A DNA stretch of 64,000 bases from DASXRA01 sp036506155 (GCA_036506155.1 DASXSF010000157.1:1-64000); one strand, 5' to 3'. Shown: positions 17,839 to 29,307, numbered from the stretch's first letter. A program made the numbers and translations. Notes: generated from the letters alone by a model not told the origin.

Positions 17839-18484
17839 TGCGGCGTGCTGTCCTGGACGTCAGCCGACCGATCAAGCCCCCCACGATCACGCCGATCACG
17901 ACATCGCTCGGGTAGTGCACACCGGTGTAGACGCGTGAAAAGGCAACCACCGAGCCTGCCGTCCGTAGCGTGGGCGCCGCCCCCGGGATCAGGTCGCCGA
18001 CCGCGACGGCGAATGCGGCGGCTGAAGCTGAGTGGCCTGAGGGGAACGATGTCGATTCCGGCATCGTGACCCACCGCTGCCGTGGCACGCCTGCGCCCTC
18101 GCGATCCGGCCGGTTCCGGTCACCGGCGAACTTCATCGGTTGGTTGACGACAAGAGACGTGACGCCGATGGCTGCGATCCCCGCGAGGGCAGCACGACGA
18201 CCTCGCGCGCCGCCAATGAGTGCGAGGACCGCCGCGACGATGAACCAGGGCTTGGAGTGATCGGCGAACTTGGCAAACCGGCGCAGCGGTGCGTCAACTG
18301 GTGATGCTGGCAGCCGAGCGATGCACTCGTAGACGGCGCGGTCGAGACGGCCGAGAGCGCGAAATACCTTCGCGGCCTCGGCTCTCGCGGACGCGCGCGG
18401 TCCTGGTTGCGGGCCGAGCCGATCCACCGGCGGCTCCTCACTCGTTGGGTTGTCGCCTCGGGCGAGTGGGGTTGGCTCGGTCAC
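17717..18484 (-). CDS. PAP2-superfamily phosphatase
   Basis: A 255-residue membrane phosphatase with the three PAP2 motifs: KFAGDRNRP, then FPSGHSASAA, then SRVYTGVHYPSDV. It likely dephosphorylates a lipid phosphate such as phosphatidate or undecaprenyl pyrophosphate. The GTG at 18484 (VTEPTPLARG) overlaps the stop of the preceding lipid kinase (GTGA), indicating coupled translation. The last 40 residues, after TARRI, are antisense to the truncated antiporter and look unlike the family. The original stop may have been lost when the two genes were brought together. Confidence 0.85.
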   Translation of the reverse strand: MTEPTPLARGDNPTSEEPPVDRLGPQPGPRASARAEAAKVFRALGRLDRAVYECIARLPASPVDAPLRRFAKFADHSKPWFIVAAVLALIGGARGRRAALAGIAAIGVTSLVVNQPMKFAGDRNRPDREGAGVPRQRWVTMPESTSFPSGHSASAAAFAVAVGDLIPGAAPTLRTAGSVVAFSRVYTGVHYPSDVVIGVIVGGLIGRLTSRTARRITQSTAASGAVSHLRRASPRPRLARSPGSARCRAEPVVRA

Positions 18485-19869
18485 GTCGGCCCCGGTTGGC
18501 GACCGCGCGCGACGTGCCACAACGCCGCGAGGGCGGATCTCGAGGCGATTCGTACGACGCGGGCCGCAGGAGAGACACCCGGAGCGCCGCGCGGCAGCCG
18601 CACGGTCAGTGCCCTGGGCTGGATCCGGAACTGCAGCGGCGGTGGCATGGTGAGCGCCTCTCCGTCGACGCCAATCGCAACCGGATCGGACGCGCGAACC
18701 TCGAATTCCGTGGCGGTCCACTCCTGCCAGCCGCGGAAACGGTGCCCCTGTCCGACCGATTCCAATGCGGCCAGCTTCTCAGCCTCCGCACCGCTTCGAA
18801 CCTGCAGCGAAACGATCCCCAGCACCCCGCTGTCCATCTGCGCTCGAGTTCCACCGCTGCGAAGATCGCTCAGGTTGTACGGGTTGTTGGAGACCAGGAT
18901 GAGCTGAGAGGTGAGCGCCTCCTCTCCCGATGGCAGGGTGAACCTCAGGTCCATCGGAGTCGCCTTCGGGCCGATCACGGTCGGCAGTACCGCGGCGGCG
19001 GTTCGTATCTTCGCGTCGCGATACTCCGATGACTGAACCACCTTCGCGTACAGACCCATCGACGCGTTGTTGACGAAGACCCGGCCGTTCACTTCCGCCA
19101 GGTCGATCGTGCGGTCGAACCCGTCGCTGTATGCGTTCAAGGCGCCTACGACATCGTTGCGGTCGAGTCCGAGGTCGAGCGCGAAGTGGTTGCGCGTGCC
19201 GGCCGGAACCACAACGAGCGGGATCTTGTGCCGACTGGCGACCGAGGCGGCCAGCGCGTGCGAACCGTCGCCACCGGCCATGCCGATCAGGTCGGCGCCC
19301 CGAGCCAGTGCATCTTCCGCGAGCTGCAATAGGTCCGCCTCGGGTGTGAGCACGATCGGTTCGATCCCGCGCTGTCGGCACTTCTCGACGAGCCGGAAGC
19401 GCTCAGCCTTCCCACCTCCGGACTTGAGATTCATGAGCAGTACCGGATGCGTTGCGCGGGTGGCTGCTTCGCCCCGACTTGGTCCGGGCGTTGCGCGCAG
19501 TGCATACCCCGCGGCGACGACGGAGACGACTGCCAAGCCTCCGCTGATCGCCAATACGCGCACGCTGTTGCTGGCGATCATGACTACAACGAACGCGAGC
19601 AGACTGGCCGCAGCGAGTCCGGTGGACAATAGTCGTACTAGTCCGCTACGCGAGAGCACGTACCACGCCGCGAGCACGACGATCGCGAGCGAGACCATGC
19701 CGATGACCAGGACAGCCCACCGGTCGAGGGCCGCCAATATGACGTACAACACTGCAAGGCACGCTGTGGCAAGCGCAATGACCGCCGCCGCCCGACGTGC
19801 TGTCGAGGGAGCGGGGCGCGTGGTCACGTGCTTCGTTACCGCGTTGTCTCGGTGATCATTCGTTGCCAT
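18481..19869 (-). CDS. Diacylglycerol-kinase-like lipid kinase with N-terminal membrane domain
   Basis: A 462-residue protein. Residues 25-125 form three or four membrane segments. From about 140 a DAGK catalytic domain follows, with HPVLLMNLKSGGGKAERF, the nucleotide loop MAGGDGSHALAA and the VVPAGTRNHFALDLGL motif. It probably phosphorylates a lipid or long-chain base at the membrane. Pairing in one transcript with a PAP2 phosphatase (four-base overlap) suggests a lipid phosphorylation/dephosphorylation pair. Soluble YegS/DgkB relatives lack the membrane domain, so this is a fused variant. Start ATG at 19869. Confidence 0.85.
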   Translation of the reverse strand: MATNDHRDNAVTKHVTTRPAPSTARRAAAVIALATACLAVLYVILAALDRWAVLVIGMVSLAIVVLAAWYVLSRSGLVRLLSTGLAAASLLAFVVVMIASNSVRVLAISGGLAVVSVVAAGYALRATPGPSRGEAATRATHPVLLMNLKSGGGKAERFRLVEKCRQRGIEPIVLTPEADLLQLAEDALARGADLIGMAGGDGSHALAASVASRHKIPLVVVPAGTRNHFALDLGLDRNDVVGALNAYSDGFDRTIDLAEVNGRVFVNNASMGLYAKVVQSSEYRDAKIRTAAAVLPTVIGPKATPMDLRFTLPSGEEALTSQLILVSNNPYNLSDLRSGGTRAQMDSGVLGIVSLQVRSGAEAEKLAALESVGQGHRFRGWQEWTATEFEVRASDPVAIGVDGEALTMPPPLQFRIQPRALTVRLPRGAPGVSPAARVVRIASRSALAALWHVARGRQPGPT

Positions 19870-20165
19870 TCGTCAGTCCAGCGCGTTCGGCTGCCAGCTA
19901 CGGCGCGGACGAGCGCGACGGCAGGCCCGAGCGAAGAGTCCCTCGCCCATGCCGGCTGGCGAGCCGGGTGCCGCCCGCGTCCTATCCGCACGCCCCATCG
20001 GTTCATCATCCAAAGCCCTGTGCATTGGTCCAAGCGCGGCTCGCAGGAGCGCCGGCACTGGCCAGCCGGCAACGCTAAAGGACGTATTGCCGCATCGTCG
20101 CGTCCTGCCCATGTGCGCGGCGCATCACGTGCTCGCGCATATCTGGTACGGCCCTCGTCGCGGCC

Positions 20166-20203
20166 TTAACACACCGGAAATCCGCGCGGCGTTCTCCGGA
20201 AAC
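20166..20203 (+). promoter_or_regulatory. Possible GlnR-type box upstream of amt
   Basis: TTAAC (20166-20170), a 6-base spacer and GAAAT (20177-20181) match the a-site/b-site pattern GTnAC-N6-GAAAC described for Streptomyces GlnR. A further GAAAC follows at 20199-20203, exactly 22 bases (two helical turns) after GAAAT. The site is about 95-130 bases before the amt start and so well placed for nitrogen control. The rest of 19870-20294 shows no gene. One of two half-sites is imperfect, so this is tentative. Confidence 0.35.
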
Positions 20204-20294
20204 GAGTCGCCCCTAGTTTGCTGGCCGACGCGGCGACCGAGTTTCTGGCCACCACGCCTCACTCCTGGGTTCCCACCACGAAGGAGGGGCTTCG

Positions 20295-21815
20295 TTGCTG
20301 CCCGAGCTTGCAAGTGTCATCCACTCTGCCCCGAACCCCTGTACTCCGACCTCGGCACCGACAGGCTGCCAGCCGCCGTGGCTGGATACCGGCAGCACCT
20401 CTTGGCAGCTCACCGCGGCGACGTTCGTCGCCCTGATGAGCGTGCCGGGCCTGGCCCTGCTCTACGGAGGGTTGGTGCCCAAGAAGTGGGTCGTGAACAC
20501 CATGTTCATGGCGTTCACCGGCTTCTGCACGGTACTGGTTGTGTGGGTGCTGTGGGCGTACAAGATGGGGTTCGGAGCCCCGATCGGAGGTGGCGGGGCG
20601 AACCACTACAGCTACACCTACGGCAGCAACTTCTTCAAGAACTTCTTCTCCAACTTCATGGGCCATCCGCAGACGTCCTTACGCGGCACGTCGCAGACGT
20701 CCCAGGCAACGCTTCCGACCGGCACCGCCGTGCCGCTGTCGCAACCCACCACCTCGATCTTCTACTTCCAGTTCGTGTTCGCGGCGATCACCCCGCTGCT
20801 GTTCCTGGGCAGCGTGCTGGGCCGGATCAAGGTCAAGGTGTGGCTGGTCTTCGTCCCGCTGTGGACAACGTTCGTGTACGCGGTCAACGCGATGCTGCTC
20901 TGGGGTGGCGGCTACTGGGCGCACGAGGGCGCCGTCGACTTCTCCGGTGGATACGTGATCCACCTTGCCGCGGGCACGACTGGATTCGTCGCAGCCTGGG
21001 TAATCGGGCCGCGGCTTGCGCGTGACCGGCAGCGCTTCGTGCCGCACAGCCTGCCGATCGTGTGCGTCGGCGCCGGCATTGTGTGGCTGGGCTGGAACGG
21101 CTTCAACGGCGGCGACCCGTACTTCGCCAGCGCCGACGCCGCGACCGCGGTGGTCAACACCAACCTCTGCACAGTGGCGGCGCTGCTGACCTGGGTGCTG
21201 TGGGACATGTTCCTCGGCAGGGAAAAGAAGCCGACGTTCCTCGGGGCGGTCAACGGCATGATCGTCGGGCTTGTCGCCATCACGCCCGGCGCCGGCTACG
21301 TGAACGGGTTGGGCGCGCTGCTGGAAGGCATCATCGCCTCGACGATCGTGTGGTTCGCCTGGAGCTACATCCAGCCGATCGTGTTGCGCCGGGTCGACGA
21401 CGCGATGGGCGTGGTCTACACGCACGGCCTGGCCGGGTTGCTCGGCGGGCTGCTGGTGGGCATCTTCGCCGACCCGAGTGTCGTCGTCTATCCGAACACC
21501 ACCAGCGGCACTCCGCTCTCCGTCACGGGCTGGCTCTACGGCAACCGGCACTTGTTCTTCCTCCAGATCCTCGCCGCACTGACCGTGATTGTCTGGGACG
21601 CCCTGGTCACGTTCCTGATCTTGAAGGTCATCGGCCTCGTCACCCCGCTACGCATGCCCGATGAGGAGCTCGCAGTCGGCGACCTGGCCGTGCACGGCGA
21701 GGAGGGCTACCCGTCCGGTGAAGGCATCGAACTCGTCGGCGCCGGAAGTCCTGCGGCGGCGGGAAGCACCGGCCCACCGAGCACGGCGCCGATACAGGCG
21801 GGCGAAGCGTCATGA
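20295..21815 (+). CDS. amt: Ammonium transporter Amt
   Basis: A 506-residue channel with about 11 membrane segments. Family features include LTAATFVALMSVPGLALLYG, GLVPKKWVVNTM and VDFSGGYVIHLAAGTTGF (DxSGxxVxH with pore His), then GLAGLLGGLLVGIFADP. It conducts ammonium/ammonia across the plasma membrane when external ammonium is scarce. The TTG start at 20295 is supported by AAGGAGG with a 7-base spacer. The C-terminal tail (about 60 residues) is longer than usual and Gly/Ser/Pro-rich. It is followed by a small membrane protein and glnK, whose PII product normally gates Amt. Confidence 0.95.
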   Translation: MLPELASVIHSAPNPCTPTSAPTGCQPPWLDTGSTSWQLTAATFVALMSVPGLALLYGGLVPKKWVVNTMFMAFTGFCTVLVVWVLWAYKMGFGAPIGGGGANHYSYTYGSNFFKNFFSNFMGHPQTSLRGTSQTSQATLPTGTAVPLSQPTTSIFYFQFVFAAITPLLFLGSVLGRIKVKVWLVFVPLWTTFVYAVNAMLLWGGGYWAHEGAVDFSGGYVIHLAAGTTGFVAAWVIGPRLARDRQRFVPHSLPIVCVGAGIVWLGWNGFNGGDPYFASADAATAVVNTNLCTVAALLTWVLWDMFLGREKKPTFLGAVNGMIVGLVAITPGAGYVNGLGALLEGIIASTIVWFAWSYIQPIVLRRVDDAMGVVYTHGLAGLLGGLLVGIFADPSVVVYPNTTSGTPLSVTGWLYGNRHLFFLQILAALTVIVWDALVTFLILKVIGLVTPLRMPDEELAVGDLAVHGEEGYPSGEGIELVGAGSPAAAGSTGPPSTAPIQAGEAS

Positions 21816-22111
21816 GCGCCCGAACGAGTCGACAGGGCCGCCCTGGACCCGCGCAGCACGTGCCTCGATTCCAGCTGCCTGACGGCACCCGCTCGGCGGG
21901 GTCGCCCTGGGTGTGGCGCGGGTTCCTGTTCATGTCGCTGATCGCCTTCGGACTGTGTCTGTCACTGGCGTTGAGCGGTCATCGGCTGTACGCGATCGCA
22001 TGGGCATTCGTGACTGTCGGCTGGTTCAGCATCGCGATGTGGCTGTGGCGCAGACACCTCGCCGAAGACCCGGTGCCGCCGGCAGCGCAACGGGGAGGTC
22101 GGCGACGGTGA
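21812..22111 (+). CDS. Small two-pass membrane protein between amt and glnK
   Basis: A 99-residue protein with two hydrophobic segments (RGFLFMSLIAFGLCLSLALS and LYAIAWAFVTVGWFSIAMWL) and a basic C-terminus (WRRHLAEDP...GGRRR). Its ATG overlaps the amt stop (ATGA at 21812), and its own TGA overlaps the glnK start, so all three are translationally linked. I do not recognise the family. The position suggests a partner of Amt or GlnK, but that is inference. Confidence 0.7.
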   Translation: MSARTSRQGRPGPAQHVPRFQLPDGTRSAGSPWVWRGFLFMSLIAFGLCLSLALSGHRLYAIAWAFVTVGWFSIAMWLWRRHLAEDPVPPAAQRGGRRR

Positions 22112-22446
22112 TGCTCATTACCGCAATCATCAAGCCGTTCCAGTTCGACGCCGTCAAGCATGCGTTGAGCACGATGGGCGCCGAGGGCATGACCGTCGCC
22201 GAGGTCAGTGGGTACGGACGGCAACGCGGTCACACAGAGGTGTATCGGGGTGCCGAATACACCGTCGACCTGGTCCCGAAACTGCGCATCGAGATCCTCG
22301 TCGACGACTCGGACGGCCAGACAGTCATCGACACGATCGTGGCCAGCGCGCGCACCGGCAAGATCGGCGACGGGAAGGTGTGGTCCACGCCGGTCGACGG
22401 CATCGTTCGAATCCGCACCGGCGAACGGGGCCCGGACGCGGTCTGA
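22108..22446 (+). CDS. glnK: Nitrogen regulatory PII protein GlnK
   Basis: A 112-residue PII protein beginning (M)MLITAIIKPFQFDAV, with a T-loop GYGRQRGHTEVYRGAEYTVD that keeps the modifiable tyrosine (AEY), the B-loop RTGKIGDGKVW and the C-loop VRIRTGERG. PII trimers sense 2-oxoglutarate and ATP/ADP and block Amt. The GTG at 22108 is chosen because it gives the usual N-terminal length and lies nine bases after GGAGG; the ATG at 22111 is the alternative. No glnD uridylyl/adenylyltransferase follows, unlike the common actinobacterial amt-glnK-glnD order; a broken PII copy lies there instead. Confidence 0.93.
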   Translation: MMLITAIIKPFQFDAVKHALSTMGAEGMTVAEVSGYGRQRGHTEVYRGAEYTVDLVPKLRIEILVDDSDGQTVIDTIVASARTGKIGDGKVWSTPVDGIVRIRTGERGPDAV

Positions 22447-22485
22447 TGCGACCAGCCGGCCGCCCGCCGCGCGCGAAGGAGGGCG

Positions 22486-22739
22486 CATGCAGCTCGTCAG
22501 CGCCATCGTGCGCCCGGCCAAGGTCGGCGAGATCTGCGCGGCACTTTCGACTCTCGGCTTCCATGGCGACGGTCACCGACGCGAGCGGGCTCGGCACGCT
22601 GCCCGGCCGCACCGAGATCTACGACGTCATCTGCGCGGTGGCGTTCACCGGCGCAATGAGCGACGGCAAGATCTGGGTGACGGCGGTCGGCGAACTCGTG
22701 CGAATCCGCATCCGGGAACTTGGCCCGGACGCGCTCTGA
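22486..22739 (+). pseudogene. Broken second PII gene
   Basis: An ATG with a strong GGAGG site starts MQLVSAIVRPAKVGEICAAL, a clear PII beginning. After LSTLGFHG the reading frame is lost. In the next frame (from about 22569) it continues TVTDASGLGTLPGRTEIY, then jumps to DVICAVAFTGAMSDGKIWVT and VRIRIRELGPDAL. Compared with PII proteins, two bases are missing near 22568, and about 34 codons covering the end of the T-loop and the next strand are deleted. It cannot make a working PII trimer subunit. It ends two bases before the convergent dgt gene. Confidence 0.8.
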
Positions 22740-22741
22740 GC

Positions 22742-23992
22742 TCAAACCAGGCGTGATCGAGTTGGCCGTACCAACCGGGCATGCCAGGCGTAGGCGGAGG
22801 AATCGGTCAGCTGCGCGACCTGATCGATGACGACACGCAACCGTGCGGCCTCGCCGGCGGCCTCATGCCAGGCAGCGGCCGCCGGCGCGTCGAGCGTGGC
22901 CGGCGCGGCATCGCGAACGGCGGCGACGAGCTCGGTGAGCAGCCGCCGCTGGTCGGCCTGCCGTTCCGCCGCGCCTGCGCGGCGCATGACATAGCGGGCC
23001 GCCACCGCCTTGAGCAGTGCGCACTCTGCGACGGTCGAGTCGGGGACGACGAGCTGCGCGTCGTACCGTGCGAGACGCGCCCGACCGTGCGCGTCCTGGG
23101 TGGCCAGCACCGCCGCGCCGGCGAAGCGACCGGTCAGCTCGCTCGTCGCCCGCTTGGCAGCGGCCTGTGCCGCGTACGAGCCGTCGTAGCGGCCCAGGTC
23201 GCGCAATGCGGGTAGCCCGAGCAGCGCGTCCAGCATCGGAGCCAGCACGGCCGGGGCCAGTGGCGAGTACAGGTCCGCGGCCACGTCGCAGAGCGCGGCC
23301 CGCTCTGTGTCGTCCACGGTGGACAACTTGATGTGTCCGCCGTACACGCCGTCCTCCACGTCGTGGACGGAGTAGGCGACGTCGTCCGCCCAATCCATCA
23401 CCTGGGCCTCGATGCACCGCTGCCCGGGAGGCGCCCCGGAGCGCAGCCAGGCGAAGGCGGAAAGATCAGAGGCGTAGACACCGAACTTGCGGATGTCGTC
23501 CCGCCGCGGCCACGGGTACTTGCACGTCGCGTCGAGCGTGGCCCGGGTCAGGTTAAGCCCGCCCGGCATGCCGTCGGGTGCGACGACCTTGGCCTCGAGG
23601 CGGGTGAGGATGCGCAGCGTCTGCGCGTTGCCCTCGAAGCCACCGCACTCGGCTGCAACCGCATCCAGCGCGTCCTCACCGTTGTGGCCGAACGGCGGGT
23701 GCCCGAGGTCATGGGCCAGCCCCGCGGCGTCGACGATGTCCGGGTCGCAGCCCAGCGCGGCGCCGACCTCGCGGCCGATCTGGGCCACTTCGAGCGAGTG
23801 GGTGAGCCGGGTGCGCGGGAAGTCGTCCTCGCCGGGCACGACGACCTGGGTCTTGTCAGCCAGGCGGCGGAAGGCGTACGAGTGCAGCACCCGCGCCCGG
23901 TCGCGGGCGAAGTCGCTCCGGACGGCCTGCGCACCGGCCCGCTTCGGCGGTTCCGGCATCCGCCGCTCCCGCGCCGCATCGTCGTAGGACAT
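22742..23992 (-). CDS. dgt: Deoxyguanosinetriphosphate triphosphohydrolase (dGTPase)
   Basis: A 416-residue HD-domain enzyme that hydrolyses dGTP to deoxyguanosine and triphosphate, affecting dNTP pools. Metal-binding motifs are TRLTHSLEVAQIGR and GLAHDLGHPPFGHNGEDAL, with later MDWADDVAYSVHDVEDG. The ATG at 23992 (MSYDDAARERR) is the usual family start; an upstream in-frame extension is unlikely. The preceding gene ends two bases before it, so it is probably cotranscribed with the YbjN-like and ASCH-like genes. In many actinomycetes dgt is next to dnaG; here they are 12 kb apart. Confidence 0.93.
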   Translation of the reverse strand: MSYDDAARERRMPEPPKRAGAQAVRSDFARDRARVLHSYAFRRLADKTQVVVPGEDDFPRTRLTHSLEVAQIGREVGAALGCDPDIVDAAGLAHDLGHPPFGHNGEDALDAVAAECGGFEGNAQTLRILTRLEAKVVAPDGMPGGLNLTRATLDATCKYPWPRRDDIRKFGVYASDLSAFAWLRSGAPPGQRCIEAQVMDWADDVAYSVHDVEDGVYGGHIKLSTVDDTERAALCDVAADLYSPLAPAVLAPMLDALLGLPALRDLGRYDGSYAAQAAAKRATSELTGRFAGAAVLATQDAHGRARLARYDAQLVVPDSTVAECALLKAVAARYVMRRAGAAERQADQRRLLTELVAAVRDAAPATLDAPAAAAWHEAAGEAARLRVVIDQVAQLTDSSAYAWHARLVRPTRSRLV

Positions 23993-23994
23993 GC

Positions 23995-24516
23995 CTAAGC
24001 CTGCACGAACTGCTCGTCCACCCATTCAGCGAAGCGCAGCAGGGTCTCGATCCAGACACCGACGGTGTGGTGGATCTGGTCGCGGGTCGCGCCGAGGTGG
24101 AAGTCGTGGACCTGCTCGGCGCAGATGCCGACCATCCCGTCGTCCGGCAGCACCGTGTACGCCTTGGGGAACAGCTTCGTCCGGTTCCAGTCGTCGAGCG
24201 CTAGCGCGAGGGCGGGGCGCGTCTCGACCGGAAACCGGCGGCTGAGGTAGAGCCGCAGTTGTAGCACCTCGTTCTGCTCGCCGTAGTGGAAGAAGTACAG
24301 CTGGCACTTCTCCCAGCGGACCTGGAGGTCGCCGTCCGGGTCGATGGTGTGCCTGAGCCCGTACTCGTCGAGCACCTGCTGCAGCAAGGGCGTATTGGGA
24401 ACGACCATGATCGACGAGGCGTGTCCGACCGGCCGAGACACCGCATCCGCGAACGATCGGAGCCGGCGACGCAACACGTGATCGAGCCTACCGATCGAGT
24501 CGGGGCTGGTCCTCAC
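23995..24516 (-). CDS. YbjN-domain protein
   Basis: A 173-residue protein (137 from the internal ATG at 24408). The YbjN-like core has VRWEKCQLYFFHYGEQNEVL, RRFPVETRPALALALDDWNR and ICAEQVHDFHLGATRDQIHH. Members are related to type III secretion chaperones and have been tied to stress or motility; the function here is unknown. The GTG at 24516 overlaps the stop of the preceding gene (GTGA), which favours the longer start, although neither start has a good ribosome site. Confidence 0.75.
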   Translation of the reverse strand: MRTSPDSIGRLDHVLRRRLRSFADAVSRPVGHASSIMVVPNTPLLQQVLDEYGLRHTIDPDGDLQVRWEKCQLYFFHYGEQNEVLQLRLYLSRRFPVETRPALALALDDWNRTKLFPKAYTVLPDDGMVGICAEQVHDFHLGATRDQIHHTVGVWIETLLRFAEWVDEQFVQA

Positions 24517-25109
24517 GCCGGCGTGACACGGGTATCGGTCGTGCGGTCCAAGTAGGCCCGGCCGCGTGGGGAGATCCGGTAGCCGACCTCGAGGCTCTCC
24601 GTGAGGCCCAGCTCCTTCAGCTTGCGGACGTCCGCCTTGAACGGCCGGGTGGGCAGGCCGCGGACGGCGGCGAGATCCGGCGCCCGGCGGCCGGGATTGG
24701 CCGCGATCATCTCGAGGACATCGCGCGTCCAGGGGCCCTGCCGGCCAGCCAGGTCGAGCCGGTCGAGCCGTGCCTTGATATCCCCGACGTCCGCGTCGCT
24801 GAGCGCGTCGTCGGCGCGCAGGGCGACGCGCGGGTCGGCGCCGGCATAGCGCAGCCGCACCCGGTACACGCGACCGTCGCGACCCTGCAGAAACCGCAGC
24901 AGTTCGGCGCGGCTTTCCGCCCCCGCGGCTCGTGCGTCGGCGGCACTGATGCTGTCCATGCGCACCACGTCCACCGCGTCGATCGCGACCAGCCCTACCG
25001 GCGTGCGGTGCAGCGCACCGGCCTTGGCGTGCGGACGGTCCCAGCGGCGGAACGCCAACGTGACGCGGCCCTCAACAATGCCGTCAAGCACGGGCCAAGG
25101 TATGAGCAC
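24513..25109 (-). CDS. ASCH-like conserved hypothetical protein
   Basis: A 198-residue protein. The first 100 residues (IPWPVLDGIVEGRVTLAFRR, GALHRTPVGLVAIDAVDVV) look like an ASCH/PUA-like RNA-binding fold. The C-terminal part (GPWTRDVLEMIAANPGRRAP, PTRPFKADVRKLKELGLTE) resembles a winged-helix module with a basic tail (SPRGRAYLDRT). The combination suggests nucleic-acid binding. The GTG at 25109 is chosen for its AAGGAGG site. It lies 43 bases after ppdK and overlaps the YbjN-like gene by four bases. No function can be assigned. Confidence 0.65.
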   Translation of the reverse strand: MLIPWPVLDGIVEGRVTLAFRRWDRPHAKAGALHRTPVGLVAIDAVDVVRMDSISAADARAAGAESRAELLRFLQGRDGRVYRVRLRYAGADPRVALRADDALSDADVGDIKARLDRLDLAGRQGPWTRDVLEMIAANPGRRAPDLAAVRGLPTRPFKADVRKLKELGLTESLEVGYRISPRGRAYLDRTTDTRVTPA

Positions 25110-25152
25110 GGACCCTCCTTGCTTCTCCGGGCAAGCGCTCGTCCGGGGCAGC

Positions 25153-27831
<2,679 letters not shown>

Positions 27832-27936
27832 CAGCACACCCATCCCACTCGACGTCGCGTTCCATGAGGGTAGGGCACCGCCCCGGCTCGTGTTACGGGC
27901 ATTGGTCCTGATCATCTGCGGCGCGGCTGCCGCCTC

Positions 27937-29274
27937 TCATGCCTCCGACCGGCGCACCGTGAGCGTCGGCACCGTGTCGTCGTCGAGTTCGCGGCGGCCG
28001 GCCTGGAGGAGGCCGCCTGACCCGAGGCGAGCAGCGCGCCGACGCCGGCCGTGCACGTACGCCGCGGCACCGGTGCCCAGCAGTAGCGGCAGCAGCAGAT
28101 ATGGGCCGGACATCGCGAGGAGTAAGCCCACAGCCGCCAGCGCGGCGAGGGCGGCCGTCCCCGCCCGGGTGCGCAGCGGGAGCAGCCGAACCGCGGCCGC
28201 GACGCCGACCGCGTAGACCGCCACCAGCAGCGCCGTGGTGAGCAGCACGAGCGGCCGCACGCTCACGTGTGTCGCCGCGACCACCGCCAGCGCGACGAAC
28301 GCGAGCCCCGACAGCAGACCGAGGCTGCGGCGCGGCACCTCCCCGGCCACGCTGCCGCGCGCCAGCCAGGCAGGCAGCGCACCGTCGCGCCCGAGCGCGG
28401 CGCCGAGCTTGGCCGCACCGGCGAAGTAGGCGTTCATCGTGCCGAGGGTGAGCAGCACGGCCACTACGGCAGCGAGCACGCGGGCCGGACCACCGAGCCC
28501 CCGGGCCATCAGGTCGCCGAGCGGCGCCGATGAGTCCGCCGCGGAGGGACCCAGGACGGCGACCGTCGCGAACGCCACGGCCAGGTACAGCACGCCAACC
28601 ACCACGACGGCTGCGCCCGTAGCCCGTGGCAGGTCCCGAGCCGGGCGGCGGAACTCCGCGGCCAGGTGGGTGATGGCCTCCCATCCGGCGAAGCTCCACA
28701 CGAGAAGCGCACCGGCTGACCCGACCGCTAGCCACCCGTGCGGGTCGAACGGGCGCAGGTTCGCAGCTCGCGCGTCCGGCAGCGACAGCGCCACCGAGCC
28801 GACCAGCAGCACCAGCAGCACACCGGCCAGCACGAACTGGGCCCGGGCGCTGACCGAAAGCCCGGCGGCGTTCATCACGGCGACGGCCAACGTCAGCGCC
28901 GCAGCTGTTGCCGTCGTGGTGATCGAGCCGCCGCCGGTCGCTGCCGACACGTACGCACCACCGAACAGCGCCGCCGCCGGCGCGCCGACCGGCACCGCGA
29001 AGTAGAAGCACCAGCCGACCAGCACACCTGCGAGCTCGCCGAATGCCCGCCGAGCATAGGTCGACACCCCGCCGGAGTCCGGGTAGCGCGAACCCAGGGC
29101 GGCGAACGTCGCGGCCAGCGGCACGGACAGCACGACCAGGCCGGCCCAGGCGATCAGCGAAGCCGGGCCGGCGGCCTTCGCGGCCAGTGCCGGGAGCGCG
29201 ACAACACCCGTGCCCAGCACGGCGCCGACGTACAGCGCTGTGCCCTGCGCCGTGCTCAGCCGCCCGGAGCCCAC
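27937..29274 (-). CDS. APC-superfamily amino acid permease
   Basis: A 445-residue transporter with about 12 membrane segments. The first helix contains the APC substrate motif GAVLGTGVVALPALAAKAAG, followed by SRYPDSGGVSTYARRAFGEL. Helix six has LLVWSFAGWEAITHLAAEFR. These features fit amino-acid/polyamine/cation permeases related to YjeH/YjeM. Specificity is unknown. It lies 33 bases after dus on the same strand, with about 100 bases before ppdK. Confidence 0.88.
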   Translation of the reverse strand: MGSGRLSTAQGTALYVGAVLGTGVVALPALAAKAAGPASLIAWAGLVVLSVPLAATFAALGSRYPDSGGVSTYARRAFGELAGVLVGWCFYFAVPVGAPAAALFGGAYVSAATGGGSITTTATAAALTLAVAVMNAAGLSVSARAQFVLAGVLLVLLVGSVALSLPDARAANLRPFDPHGWLAVGSAGALLVWSFAGWEAITHLAAEFRRPARDLPRATGAAVVVVGVLYLAVAFATVAVLGPSAADSSAPLGDLMARGLGGPARVLAAVVAVLLTLGTMNAYFAGAAKLGAALGRDGALPAWLARGSVAGEVPRRSLGLLSGLAFVALAVVAATHVSVRPLVLLTTALLVAVYAVGVAAAVRLLPLRTRAGTAALAALAAVGLLLAMSGPYLLLPLLLGTGAAAYVHGRRRRAARLGSGGLLQAGRRELDDDTVPTLTVRRSEA

Positions 29275-29307
29275 GCGCCGACTATGCAGGAGGCCTCTGA
29301 CAAGAAC

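Noticed and set aside
21812..21850. Start of the amt-glnK membrane protein (MSARTSRQG) as a fourth copy of the MSARA leader
   Set aside because: Only the first eight bases match; it opens a 99-codon protein with two membrane segments, not a short leader.
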